Shown here in pieces: positions 1 to 12,400 of a DNA stretch of 64,000 nt (the first letter of the stretch is position 1; each line of letters begins with the position of its first letter). The translations under genes and the position numbers were made by a program. The DNA is from Burhinus oedicnemus (Eukaryota > Chordata > Aves > Charadriiformes > Burhinidae). Location of the stretch: assembly GCA_008921705.1 (NCBI GenBank), contig VFFE01009165.1, forward strand, positions 917,891 to 981,890, in the 5' to 3' direction. Under the pieces are notes generated by a model. It saw only the letters and a list, made by a program, of their open reading frames with translations, did no database searches and was not told where the DNA came from.

Positions 1-3000
1 CACGCACAAGCTGGGGACAAGTTTTCCTTCCTAATGTAGTTTTATCAGGACAGACCTGAGAAGGAAGGACTAAACCAGAGGACCAAGCAGACATGAATGC
101 TTTCTGGCATATTTGCTGTTCACAAAAGAGGCGAGACTCATCTGGCTCCATACTAGCCCATGAAGGAGAGAGGACTAGGCATAACATTCTCTGTCACCTG
201 TCTAAAGCTGTAATATATTCCTGCTCACAATGATTACACAGATAGAAGCAGAATCGGGGTTAGGGCAAGACATGGGGAAAGTACCAAAGGTCTTATGACA
301 AACCTAGGATAACCGATTCTCATTTTACAACAAAAGGTACAAGGGAAAGAAATAAAGGACAGCTGCAACGTCCCTTAAACATCTGTGAAAGTTTGCATCC
401 TGAAGTCTCTCCTTTTCCAGAAAGCGTTATAGAGGATTTTATAGGGGGGGGGAGAAATCAAGATGAAACCTATTGCTGGAGGCTAGCAGTTTGCTAATAG
501 ATTGACAGTTCAGATGAAATGTATTCTGTGGGACACCAGACTGACCCTGTTATTAATAGGCGTGACTGTGAATGAAAAGTAGAGAAGATACCTGAGGTGA
601 GAGAAACAAAATAAAACACTACAATAAACATCTATATATGTATATCATTGTATGTAAGGATAATTCTGTACAAAAGATTGAGTCAAAACAAACTTCAGTC
701 AACAATATTGATTTAGTTCATTAAAAATCTGAATTTTAAGTAAAGATGGATTAATTTAAAATTCCTGCTCAGAATTACTTCTAGGCTGGATTTCTTCTTC
801 TAGAGTCTTGCTTTACGGATGCCTGGGCTTACCCTAACCTAACACACGCAGAAAGTCATTAGAAGAACCTTTTCTATCTTGCAAACTAGAACTATGTTTC
901 AGGTTGCCAGCCTGTACAACTTTGCAGTATAGCTTATGGGACATTTTCTGAGATAATCTCACAAAGTAGCCAAATTTTCAGGCAGTCAGCATTGTCAAGA
1001 CACCAAAATGATGTTTAAAACTGCAATTATTTTTGTCTACTATAAGTATGCAATGACTGTATGGGAGAGTAGTGACAGGAGTAATCAAAAACTTATTGTT
1101 CTGCTTATGCGTTCTGTCTATACATCAGGGTTTCCAAATACGCTTCAGCAATGAAGATCAGGGAAATTTAATTTATCTCTGCATAATGTCAGCTGTGTCC
1201 CTTCGTCAATAAGGAACTTAGGATAGTCAGAATGAAGTAAAAACCTCCAAGCAAAGATCTTTTTCCTGTTGCAATTTTTTAAGGGTATTTGGCAATTTTA
1301 GTGTAGTAATATTTCACCGTGCTAGTTCTAGACAAGTCAATTATAAGTAATTTTCTTTCAGACATCTTGTATTTTTCTGTTATTTTCAAAATTATTAGTG
1401 TATTAGACTAAATTATCATGTTATTCCCAAGCCATAAGAAGATTCCCTATTACCTTTGGCCTCCGGTCTTTCATCTTGTAACATGACAAGGTGCGCAAGC
1501 ATTCTTCAGAAATAGACCACCAGTTAGCAGAAATATTTGTGGGACTATAGTATTTTTTGTGCTTTGCATTTGATGCCTGAATTCTCTAGCTTTTTATCAC
1601 ACAAAATTAATACAGAAATAGAACAAATATTTTAAAAGACTTTAAACAGGTATGTAAAATCTCACTTAATTTTTCAATTCCTTATTTCCCCATCCACAAG
1701 GGAATAATAATGGGGGTATTATTGTAGTATGGGGGTAAAGTATCCTGTTCCGCTTTGTGTCATCTATTTAGACCAGAAATGGCCTGAGGACAAGATTTCA
1801 GTGTTTATATAGCATTTATAGTAATGATACTTCTAGATATATGCAATCTGAATACATCTGGACACAAGAGGGGTTTTGGAAATAGAATCCTATTAGTTAT
1901 TTGAAATATTCTAAGTCTGGATTACTAGTAAGATTCAGCTTTGGAAAAACAGAAGTGTCGGTTAAACAAAATTATGTAACCCTTGTAAAAACACAACAAT
2001 GTAGGCACCTTACCTTTTTAACTTGTTATCAGCATATTGATGGCTCTAGCAGAACAACTCAAACACTATTGTTTGGTTTGTTTAGAAATAATATTAATGA
2101 CTGTATGGATCAATATGCACTATTTAATAGCTGGAACAACTCTGAAAAGCACCAGCAAGGCACTATAAATTTTACCACATCTACCTTGGTCAGAAGGACT
2201 GTGCCCAAGCCTTTCAATAAATCCCATGCCAAGTGCTACCTGAAATAGGAAAAATCCTAAATGCAAATAGACAACCAGAAAGGATGCCACAAATTGCTTT
2301 TTTAAATGCAGAATGTTTTTTCAGTGAGGAAGGAACTCTATGACAAGAATAAAGGACAGCCTGGGGAAAAGGGTGACAAAACAGATTTTTAACTCCACAA
2401 GGATAATGAACAACTCCAGGGATCTGCTAGAATAATTAGGACACTGAAAGGGGAAGTTGCTTTGGTGGCTTTTTGTCATAGCTGTTGTTCTGTACAGACC
2501 ACTAAGTCTCATGTGCTAAGTCTAACATCATTACACATGATTAAGAAGTTCTTTGCAAGATTTATTTCTAGGTGTAGCTCTCAGACATCCCCAAAAAAGG
2601 GGCTGGACTCCCTGGTATAGTTAAAAATTAACGCACCTGATGTCTTGGACCTAGTATGACTTTGGAGATCAACTTCAAGGGATTTCATTAGGGATACTAC
2701 TTGAGAGCTTAGCTCTTGAAGAACTTTTAAGAATTCCTTAATGGTATGTGGGGGGTTGGACTAGATGATCTCCAGAGGTCCCTTCCAGCCTCAGTGACTC
2801 TGTGATTCTGTATTAGAAAGGATAATACCATGTTTAATGGTTATCGTTATTTTTGTTTCTTTATGTGTTTACAAAGATATAGTGACCTAATATTTCATCT
2901 AAACCACAGACATGTTAATTTCTCATAAGATGCAGTATCATTTGCTGCCTCAAATGAGAAATTTTGAAGTTCAGAAATGTACACACCAGAAAAATTATAT

Positions 3001-6000
3001 AGTTGCATTAATGAAACCAATTCTTAAACAATTTTTGCATCCCCAAATCCACAAATGAAACAAAAATACTACTGATTGTATATTCATTCGATTACTTTCT
3101 GCCTATAGATGGACTGTCTTTTGCAGTTGCCTGTCAATTCAATCAGGTATTGGCTACTTATAAAATCAAGTAAATGTCGTGCAAATAGGATCTTCTATAT
3201 TTGAAAGCAATTTTTTTTTTCACAATTAGATATATGCAATTTGACTAACTGACCCCACTACTAAACCACTAGACTCTAACCATTTATTATTCAAATGTTT
3301 TTGTCAAATACTGCATTTTGTCGAAAACCTCTTTTTTAAAGATAAAAAGAAAAGAAGAAAAGCTAGGACAAACTGAATGTCTCACATGTAACCATGTTCT
3401 ACAATTTGATTTGCTTTGTTTTAGTAAAAAAATCCATGCCAAATCCTATCATCAAGCTTCCATGTGTACATTCTAGCATTCCTACAATAAATAACAAACT
3501 TTTCAATATTCTTCTAACAACACTACCTCTATTTTAAGGTTGATGAGGTATGACTCTCTGAAATAGAAAATCTAATTTAAAACCAGCATAGTAATCAATT
3601 AATATTTTGTACAACATTCTAGCTGTTTAGGATTAATTTCTGGTACCATGTTGTAAGTGTAAGTCTAACATTTCTGACCGCACCATGTTCACAGGGAATT
3701 TAATGTCAGTAGTACAATAAAAACAGATTTTTCCACACAGATTATATTTCATTACCTATTGATGAAAAAGAGCCCTGAAAAGACTATTCTTAGCCATCCA
3801 AATCAACTCTTGATTCTGTCTCTCAAAAAAACAGTAAGGTAGGATGCAGTCTAACTTTTGCCTAAAATTTCAGATACCTTCTAAAGTGTATGCGAAATCT
3901 TTATACCGTCAAAGGAGAGAACTTCATGACTTCGAAGACTTCCAAATGGAAATTCTGAAAACTGGGCCAGAAACCCATCTTTTTCCCCTCAATTGGAAAA
4001 ATTTATTTGTAGAGAAGATCCTCATCTAAAGGCTTTTAAAGGCAAATAAGTCCCTCTACCTGCCTCAGAAAGATTCCTTTGCTAGCTCAGGTTAGGTGGG
4101 AAAGATCCCACAGACCCTAAAACTTTGGAGGAAGCTAATCAGAATGGGACCATAACATTTTCTGCAGAAGAGCTCCTCATGCTCACAGACCTCACAGACC
4201 AAAGTGCTTCATGCAATTGAACAATCTGTTTGAAAAATACCCACATATCTCAGAACTGCTTTGGTCTACATAGTCTAAGCAGGTGGTTATTGTCTTATTG
4301 TACATGAAGTGTCAAAACACCAACATTTAGGATGCACTAGATGTAAAATGAACATTAGGTACACACCACTCAATCTTACCAGTGTTGCTAATGTTATAGT
4401 AAGTGACCATCGAAGTTTGAAAACAAACCAACCAGTTTGGATCACATAATATATTTCTAGGTCCAAAAATTGACAAGGTCTAAAAATCTTAGATCTTAAG
4501 TCTAAATACAGTCTTTGATTGCTACTATGAAGTAAAAATTTGCAAACAAACAAGTGATAAAATAAATGTATAATATATCCATGTACACATCATGATACAA
4601 ATACCTGTCTCAAGTATCTTCTCCATGCCACCTGTGTGCTTAAGGAAAATAGGCCAAGGAAAATATCTAAGGAAAAAATCTCCCACTCTTAAGAACTTTG
4701 CGCTTGCACTAAATTTCAATGTATTTGAAGTATTAATTATGAACTTTACATTCCTGTATTACATAGAACCCAATTACTTGAAACACTGACTTTTTATTTA
4801 TATATGCCGTACTACTTAATAGCTGTACAGTTGCTTCTTTTATTATTGCCAAAATTTCTTTTTGAACTTTTAGTGTATTATCAGGCTTCTAAACAGCTGT
4901 GCTGCATTTTTTACCTTACCTATTCAGTGTGTTACCCTCACCAAAGTGAGTATTCAGCAAGAAACAAGACCCTATGCAATGTTTCAGCTGACCTTTAACT
5001 GAGCGATGTGCTAACAATAGCTATATTATTAGATACATTTTATTTAGTACTATACAATAAATGCTTACGTAAGAGCTGAAAACTTTGTATTTCTGTTCTT
5101 TTCATTACTGGATAAGAAGCAGATCACATGCCAGTTACGGGCACCAACCAGAATGTAAATTGGAAATATATGTTGATGTTTTTTCAATACCAATAAAAAG
5201 TGACATTACTGTATTACCATCTTACCTCAGAAACATTTTTTCTCAATGTTAAGAGAAGTATTCCCAGATAACACAGAATCATCTTTAATTCACTGTTTTA
5301 CAGAATTATTTGTATTTCCTTAGCATGAAAAATCACACAAAGAAATTACATTTCCAATTAAATGAAAAAAAAGCAATGCTAAACATAGCAATCAAACAAA
5401 AGCTAAAAAAAATATAATCCCAAATACTTAAAAAGTTAATAATGAAGGAACTAAGGTAAGCAGCCAGTGGTGGCCAAATTCTGTGAAACATACTCTGGAG
5501 GAATTCATAGTTTGCTCTTCATATTAATGGAAGGTAGAGTTTTATGGCTTATGAAATCAATTTGACTCTCCTTCACAGCAGGACATCACTCTTGAAACTA
5601 TTATTGCACACTTCAACTGCTAGTTTAAATAAGCCGTTTGATAATTACATTTTAAAACTTTACTACTTTCCACAACAAAAAAACTATTTAAATATTTGAG
5701 GGAGTTAAAAACAAATTATGCCCCCTACTGTTTCCACTCCATTAGTACCCCTGAGTCTTTTCCAAATTGAAGTATATCCTTGAAAATTCCTTTTTACTTA
5801 CAAGCTTCTTTTCCACTGTTTTTCTGTACAAGTACCTACAGTGGCATCAACTAGCAACAATGCATCACACATAATTACAGCTCTATACCTTATTTCTTAG
5901 GGCTAGCCATTCCACAACTCGCTTTTCTCTGTGGAAAAGTTGCTCAAAATCCCTACTTGTTTCTTCTGTTTTGTCTCCTTATACATCAGCTGATTATCAA

Positions 6001-6294
6001 GTTCTATCAAATAGACAATTTGACAGCATTCACAAATGAAAGTGTTGTGAATGGTAGCTGCGATACATTCTTAGAAACAAGAGTCCTGTCAAATAACACT
6101 GAAAGTTTAAAGCGAACATTTTATATCAGTACTAAGCCATAAATAAGAAATTAACTTTAGAAAAGCACAAAGTTATGGTTTCGTACACATGCTTATTTAA
6201 AGCACATGAGAATAAGGCAAGTCTTAGCAATCAAACTACAAAAGTACAGAAAAATGTCAGAGAACATCAAAAGAAACAAGTAGAAATCTCTTAC
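1..6294 (-). other. SPOCK3: SPOCK3 intron 3' of the calcium-binding-domain exon (partial, runs off the window)
   Basis: This is the beginning of the next intron, starting GTAAGAG at 6294. Apart from a CR1 tail at about 2748-2811, it is AT-rich unique sequence. I searched the minus strand by eye for the expected next exon, which in testicans encodes an ICKDSLGWMFN-like segment, and did not find it. The intron is therefore longer than 6.3 kb. Confidence 0.85.
2748..2811 (+). mobile_element. CR1 LINE 3'-end fragment
   Basis: The segment has the diagnostic CR1 3' terminal sequence: GGTTGGACTAGATGATCTCC, then AGAGGTCCCTTCC, ending in imperfect 8-bp tail units (ACTCTGTG, ATTCTGTA). Only about 64 bp is recognisable. 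The upstream boundary is uncertain because older CR1 sequence may be decayed beyond recognition. Confidence 0.85.
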
Positions 6295-6414
6295 TTGTTC
6301 TTTCAGGCCTTTGAATAATCCTAGTCTTCTTATTCTGAATTCCACTTTCATGAAGTGCCTTAAACCAGTCTCTCAATCTGTTTGCAACCTCCCTGAATTC
6401 CAGGTCACTGCACA
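6295..6414 (-). CDS. SPOCK3: SPOCK3 (testican-3) internal coding exon: start of the SPARC-like calcium-binding domain
   Basis: Read on the minus strand, this 120-nt exon starts and ends in phase 1. Joined to the 47 kb exon, the split codon G|TG gives valine and the frame continues as CSDLEFREVANRLRDWF, then KALHESG, then a basic linker NKKTRIIQRPER. This is the first amphipathic helix of the extracellular calcium-binding (SPARC-like) domain in testicans, and it matches testican-3 closely as I remember it. The acceptor is TTTTGTTTTTCAG above 6414 and the donor is GTAAGAG below 6295. The trailing A|.. would be completed by the next exon, which in the family begins with an RFDTS-like sequence. 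That exon is not found in 1-6294. The exon is symmetric, so skipping it would keep the reading frame. The chance open frame running through both splice sites is not the real product. Confidence 0.96.
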
Positions 6415-6829
6415 CTGAAAAACAAAATGCAGAGCTGTTTAATGTTATTCTCCTGGGTGCCAAATAGAACTTTTTAAACTATGCTAAGAAAAAGTAAAAC
6501 ACATAAAATGATATAAACATATATGTTCCACAGCTTTCCTTAATTCATAAAGTTCAGTTTCATTACTTAAATATGCCTTCAAACCCAATTAAGGTCCTCA
6601 GATATAAAAGCCTGATGTATAAAGTGATTATCAAATTATATATATCTAGATATTAAAAACATCCTTTGCAAACTACTATAAACAATTCTAGCACAGGTAT
6701 TTTCACATCTTACTGCAGATGAGGCTGTATGGCACAGACACCCATGACTGTCTTTCAGAGTTTAATTTCTATGTTCATTAATGCAACAGTGACGAAAGCC
6801 CTACCAGAATAGGTCGGAGATGTGATTTA

Positions 6830-7470
6830 GCCAGATAACGCAGGAACACTCAACTTGCTTTCTTATGCTGAAGCATGAAAAGAGGAAATATGGTTGACAG
6901 AGAAAGTGCTTCAATAAGCCGAAAGTTTATTTGATTGAATGTAGTTTTACAAGCCAACATTTGCGAGCACCTAACTGCAAACAGGACACTGTACAGCTGC
7001 TTGGTGATGGAAAGGATGGCTTCTTTGACGAGAAAAAGCAAAGGTAGAAAAAGCACGCAAGACCAATGATAGCATCTGTAGCACCGAGAACAGCAGATTA
7101 GTAGCAAACTGGCTGAAGTGTTGTACACTACTGGTAGTTAGTACTGAAGCCGGCACCAGAAGGAGATGATTGAGATGTGCAGTGAGGAGGCCTATTCACC
7201 TTCACTATTAAGCTGCTGGAGATAAAGAAAACATGTGCTTGGAGCAAGCAGATATCCCTTCCAGAAGTCTGTTTTCCCATTTCATGTGTTTGAGAGAAGC
7301 TGGGAGAAGACAAGAGAAATAACAGGAGCTGGAAGATGACAAAAGCAGGAAAGGCACTGACGTATGCTTCCCCAGGTAACAAAATACTTCCACTGCGCCT
7401 GCTAACAGTTATCACTTCCAAATCAGGATGGTATTCCAGTTCTACCAGTAATTGACTGAGGTACAATCTG
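6830..7470. other. Unidentified GC-richer patch in the intron
   Basis: This stretch is less AT-rich than its neighbours, with several overlapping short open frames on the minus strand. No frame shows recognisable protein motifs and there is no repeat hallmark. It could be a decayed retrocopy or an unfamiliar repeat. Confidence 0.25.
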
Positions 7471-8410
7471 AAGAGCTCATACCTAAGTTAGCAGAGCTTC
7501 ACAGTGATGCTCTTGAAAATAAATCTCCAGTTCAGCGTACTTTTCCTTTATTATGTAGCAATCCATAATATTTGGTGACACAGCCTTCAGGACACTTTAT
7601 TAAATTGAACAAAACTGGGAAACACCTACTTCTATTTTAGCATAAGACTGAAACGTCATTATGTCAACAATTATCAGTGCTTGAACAAAAGCAGGCACCT
7701 AAGCATTTGTTTATTCATTCTTTGCTGAAGTCTCTCTTGGGACTGATTCTTCCCATGAAGACTTAGGTGCAATCTATACATAAATTTGTATATATTATGA
7801 ACTGACATTTTTATAGAACTTGTATTGTGCTTTTCTCTTGTGTAATGGAACAAATTTTTTTCTGATAATTCAATAGCGAATGGGAGAAAAATTTTTTTTA
7901 ATGATATATGGGCATGTATGTTCAAAAACATATCGCAACAACTAGATGAAAATTGTCTCCTGCACCAAGACTACACATCATAATTCAAACTTGTGGGATT
8001 TTGACATTCGCTATAATGACACCTTCCTTTACCAATCCTTGCACCAGCTGACCGGTCAGCATAAAGAATCAGATATTAACTTGGGACACCCTCTTCCTCT
8101 TTAATTTCTCCTCCCATTACAGGTGAAGTAGAATAATATTGCTCCGTTCTCTAACTACCCTCCCTCGGTTTAGGAGAAAGACTTTTAGAATTGAATCAAA
8201 ATTGAAGCACAGCACAATTGTCAGGGGTACCTGACCTGCCATCTAACCACTTTGACCTATCTATCCTGTACAATACCACCACAGGTCACAGAAATGACAT
8301 AGCTACATTAACGTGGTGCACTGACCTGGCTATTTTCATCTATTTCTAACTTGTCTATACACAGTGATACCCTGATTAACCTCTGATGCTTAGGTGACCT
8401 ACTCAGAGTC

Positions 8411-9234
8411 AGCATGGAGGGAAGGGATGCCATCCAGAGGGACCTCGACAGGCTTGAGAGGTGGGCCTGTGCCAACCTCATGAAGTTCAAAAAGGCCAAG
8501 TGCAGGGTCCTGCATGTGGGTTGCGGCAATCCCATGCACATATACAGGCTGGGCGGAGAGCGGATTGAGAGCAGCCCTGACAAGAGGGACTTGGAGGTGT
8601 TGGTAGATGAGAAGCTGGCAATGTGTGCTCGCAGCCCAGAAGGACAACCACATCCTGAGCTGCATCAAAAGAAGTGTGGTCAGCAGGTTGAGGGAGGTGA
8701 TTCTGCCATTCTGCTCTGCTCTCGTGAGACCCCACCTGGAATAATGTGTCCAGCTCTGGAGTTCCCACCATAAGAAGGACATGGGCATGTCAGAGTGGGT
8801 CCAGAGGAGGGTTAGAGCACCTCTGCTATGAGGACAGGCTGAGAGAGTTGGGGCTGTTCAGCATGGAGAAGAGAAGGCTCTGGGGAGACCTTACAGCAGC
8901 CTTCCAGCATCTGAAAGGGGAGTACAAGACAGCTGGAGAGGGACTTTTTACAAGGGCATGTACTGATAGGACGAGGGGTAATGGCTTCAAACTAGAAGGG
9001 GCTAGATTTAGATTAGATCTCAGGAAGAAATTCTTTACTCTGAGGGTATTGAGGCACTGAAACAGGTTGCCCAGGGAAGCTATGGAGGCCCCATCCCTGG
9101 AAGCGTTCAATGCCAGGCTGGATGAGGCTTTGAGCAACCTAATCTAGTAGAAGGTGTCCTTGCCCACGGCAAGGGGGTTGGAACTAGATGATCTTTAAGG
9201 TCCCTTCCAACCTAAACCATTCTATGATTCTATG
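8411..9234 (+). mobile_element. CR1 LINE, 5'-truncated copy: end of ORF2 plus 3' UTR
   Basis: The plus strand encodes the C-terminal part of CR1 ORF2. It opens with an [17 protein letters not shown] block after the reverse-transcriptase core, then NLMKF, with later blocks in other frames ([18 protein letters not shown] near 8850, then a segment near 9000-9060). Frameshifts and stops break the frame, so the copy is dead. It ends with the CR1 3' hallmark and two exact ATTCTATG tail units (9219-9234). The reverse-transcriptase core is missing because the insertion is 5'-truncated at about 8411. The reading frame at 41808-43165 carries the same block, so the two copies belong to related subfamilies. 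It lies in the SPOCK3 intron, antisense to the gene. Confidence 0.93.
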
Positions 9235-9371
9235 TGTGTGTCTATGCCTGTAAATGAGCTTATATCATAGAATCATTGAATGGTTTAGGTTGGAAGGGAC
9301 CTTAAAGATCATCTAGTTCCAACCCCCTTGCCGTGGGCAAGGACACCTTCTACTAGATTAGGTTGCTCAAA
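9129..9371. repeat. Near-perfect inverted repeat of a CR1 tail (106-bp arms, 31-nt spacer)
   Basis: Positions 9129-9234 (the tail of the preceding CR1) reappear as their reverse complement at 9266-9371. I count one mismatch, at 9223 against 9277. The spacer is 9235-9265. The second arm begins with the inverted 8-bp tail units and stops at TTGCTCAAA, just before a microsatellite. The transcribed strand would form a very stable hairpin. The tail of the 41.8 kb CR1 copy differs from this one at about 11 of 92 aligned positions, so the identity between the arms suggests local duplication rather than a separate insertion. Confidence 0.93.
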
Positions 9372-9454
9372 TATATCCACTTATATCCATATATATGTCT
9401 GTGTACATATATATATACACACATACATATATATATATACACACACACACACAA
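9372..9454. repeat. TA/CA microsatellite
   Basis: Interrupted ATATAT and ACACAC runs follow directly after the inverted CR1 tail. The tract is low-complexity and likely to vary in length. Confidence 0.9.
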
Positions 9455-12400
9455 AAGGGAGAGCATGAGGAAGTGCCAGCTACAAGTAAAAACTTTGCTT
9501 GCATAACATTAACAGAAAGATGCACACAGCAGCTGCATGATGAAGAAGAAGCCAAACAGACATGCTGAAGCTAATCATCTCCTAAACTTATTAAGGTTTA
9601 AAAACAAAGCACCAAGAAAAAGGAGATAGTGCCTCTTTGGCTATTAGGTATAAGAATAAAATAGAGCTTGCTCTTTCAGCATCTGGTACGAGCCACAATA
9701 TGACATAAAATGACATTTCCTGTGCTCCTGTGAATTGCACTCCTTTCAAAATGGAAAACATACATGGCACATTTTGCCTATCAGACACATCCCACATCAG
9801 ATCTCAGATTAGGGGCATTCTTCCAACTTCAACTTCTTATAACCCTTTTCCCAAACTTTGCTTGACAATTTAAATTACGGTTTTTATCTCAAAACAAAGA
9901 ATGAGAAAAACATAATAATTTTTGGTTCATTTTAATGGTTTTGATAACTTTATCATGGGAATTGACCACCTTCAAAAATCAAGGCAATGCAAAACAAACT
10001 GATTAAACTGTCATTTCCCTGTCTTACACGCCATAGCTACTCAAGTGCTGGAGTCAGCTCTCAAACATAGTAGGTAATTACATTTCCTGTATTATTAATT
10101 GAAATGCACAGTGAATTTTTGGTTCATGACAATTCTAATGTGTCAAATAAAGTAGATGTCTTCTCTATGTGAAATATACATGAGAGATACAGCAGAACTA
10201 TACTAATCCACTCAATAATTTACATGGACAAACTGTGTTCTCAGCAAGGATTTAAAGCATGGGTTTATAAATATGTGTCATATTTCAATATTTGAGTATC
10301 ACATTTTTTTATCAAAGAACATTTACTAGCATCTCATAAAAAGATTTAAATGGTAAAACCAGCCAGCAAATTAGAATTCTTGCCATGAAACTTTCTATCA
10401 GTCATTTAAGTTCCACAGGATACTTAAAATATGTTAAAATTTAAAGTTGGTTAAATAACAACTAATCATGCAATTTAATTTTGACTGCTGGAAAGTAAAA
10501 TACACTGGATTCCCCCCACACCCACCCTTTTTCTTCTCTTCTCTATTTTGGAATTTTCCATTGAGAAATTTAAATTTCAGATTTCAGTATACTTACTATT
10601 TTCCAGAATGCTTTTCAAGATATAGCTATCCCTAACATTAAAATAGCAGAATAAAAAGAAAAAAAGAATAATTAAGAATGTATTTTTCATTTTGTCATTC
10701 CTTTTAAGTGGTTTTGGTTGGGGCTACTTCAGGTTAATTCCCTATCATCTGATGTTCATATTCATTCACTTCCATGGTTACTCTTGCATATGGTCCTCTC
10801 TAAATATTCCGTTACATTATATTGTTTTAAGCATTTCACAAACATAAACAATCTGATGAAAATAATTCAATTTGTTATATTGTGATTACTGGGGAAAAAA
10901 AAGCCAGTACTATTCTGACATGAGAACTAAAATACATTAAAAAAAAGAGACATTATTAGAACATGGTATGTTATACTGCAAAATGACAAAGGAGAAAACA
11001 GATTTACATAAGTATGTAAGAACATAGGGTATTAGTAGTGGCAAATAGATTCTTAAAGTAGTACAGCTATTTCTATAGTTAGAGATTAGCATTTAAGCAC
11101 CCTTGGGCCAAGACCTCCCATTTCCGAAGTTATTAAGTACAAGGTGCTTGGACTACTTAAGCCATGACAGTGGCAGGAAAGCTGCACTCATTACCCCGTC
11201 AGGTAACACAGAGGAGCAAAGGACTAATGGCTTGGCAGAGTTACCTTTTGACAGTTCCCAAAGGTAAATCAGGTAGTAAAACCCCAGTTTGGTCCTATCT
11301 CAACACAGACGTGTTCCAAAACTTGACAGAAAAGAAGCACCACATGCATTTCTTTCTTCCCACACAATGGTACTTACAATATATTTTATGTAAGTAGCAA
11401 TTCATGTGGCATCTAGAAAGTCAGCTTCTTAACATCAAATTTGCATAATATTTTCTTCATTATAATTATATATTTATATGAATTATAAAGGCTTTAAAAC
11501 TACAGTACTTACTGCTTCAAATATTGTACCTCTAAATACACTATGACTGATATTTCAAAGATATTCCAAATAAATTTAATTAGTATTAACATAGTACATG
11601 ACACAGTCCACCTTGCATGAACCTGCTTCCATGTCAAGTTATAAACACATAAACCCAGAAACTGTGTATTAGCTTTTTTGCATGTTCTTACATTAGGAAA
11701 ATAATCTGGAAGCTGATCTACAGCTGTCATATGTATGCACAGCAAATTGCAAAACTGAATATAACTCCACTGTTATATGTTAATTCCATTGAAGTGTTTT
11801 TGTATGGTATGCATGAATAGCTAAAAGCAAATTCCAGGACAATTCAAGTTCAATGTTACTCTTGTGTTTTCAACAGCTTTTTCTACAATTGTGCTTTACA
11901 ACTATGGTTCAAACTTATTCATAAGAACAGGGGCTTACCATAACCCAATACATCATGAATACTGCTGGTTCTAATGTTGATTCAAACCTTAACACTTTTT
12001 AAATTTTGATCAGTCTGATCAGACTACTCACCATCCCGCAAACAGTGTAAGCAGCACATTGAGTAGTCATTCTCAGGTTATGAAAACAGCATAATTCCTG
12101 GTTTACAGGGCAAGTACCATATTCAGGTACAGTCTATGGGGAAATTTTGCCTTAAGAACTTACATATGTAGTGCAAACCTCAAACAGACTATCAACTAAT
12201 AAATATGGCCTAAAATTATCTATGTTTCTCTATCAATCTGCTGAAGAGAGGTGAATCAAGTCTTACCATCTTGCAAAAAGTCCAATTTTTAAAAGATCTC
12301 TTTTCAGGCAGAAAATATTTTTGGTGATAAAAGAAAAAAATTTGGGAAAAGTAAGTCTGGGAAGTAGCACAAGAACTTTTGGGAGGTGAAACTTATCAGT

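Noticed and set aside
1901..2248. 115-codon plus-strand open frame
   Set aside because: It has no motif or conserved-looking features and the usual biased composition of chance frames in AT-rich sequence.
1..6294. Search for the next SPOCK3 exon (DSLGWMFN-like)
   Set aside because: Candidate GGATGG-type matches, such as the one near 3795, run into stops and lack splice sites.
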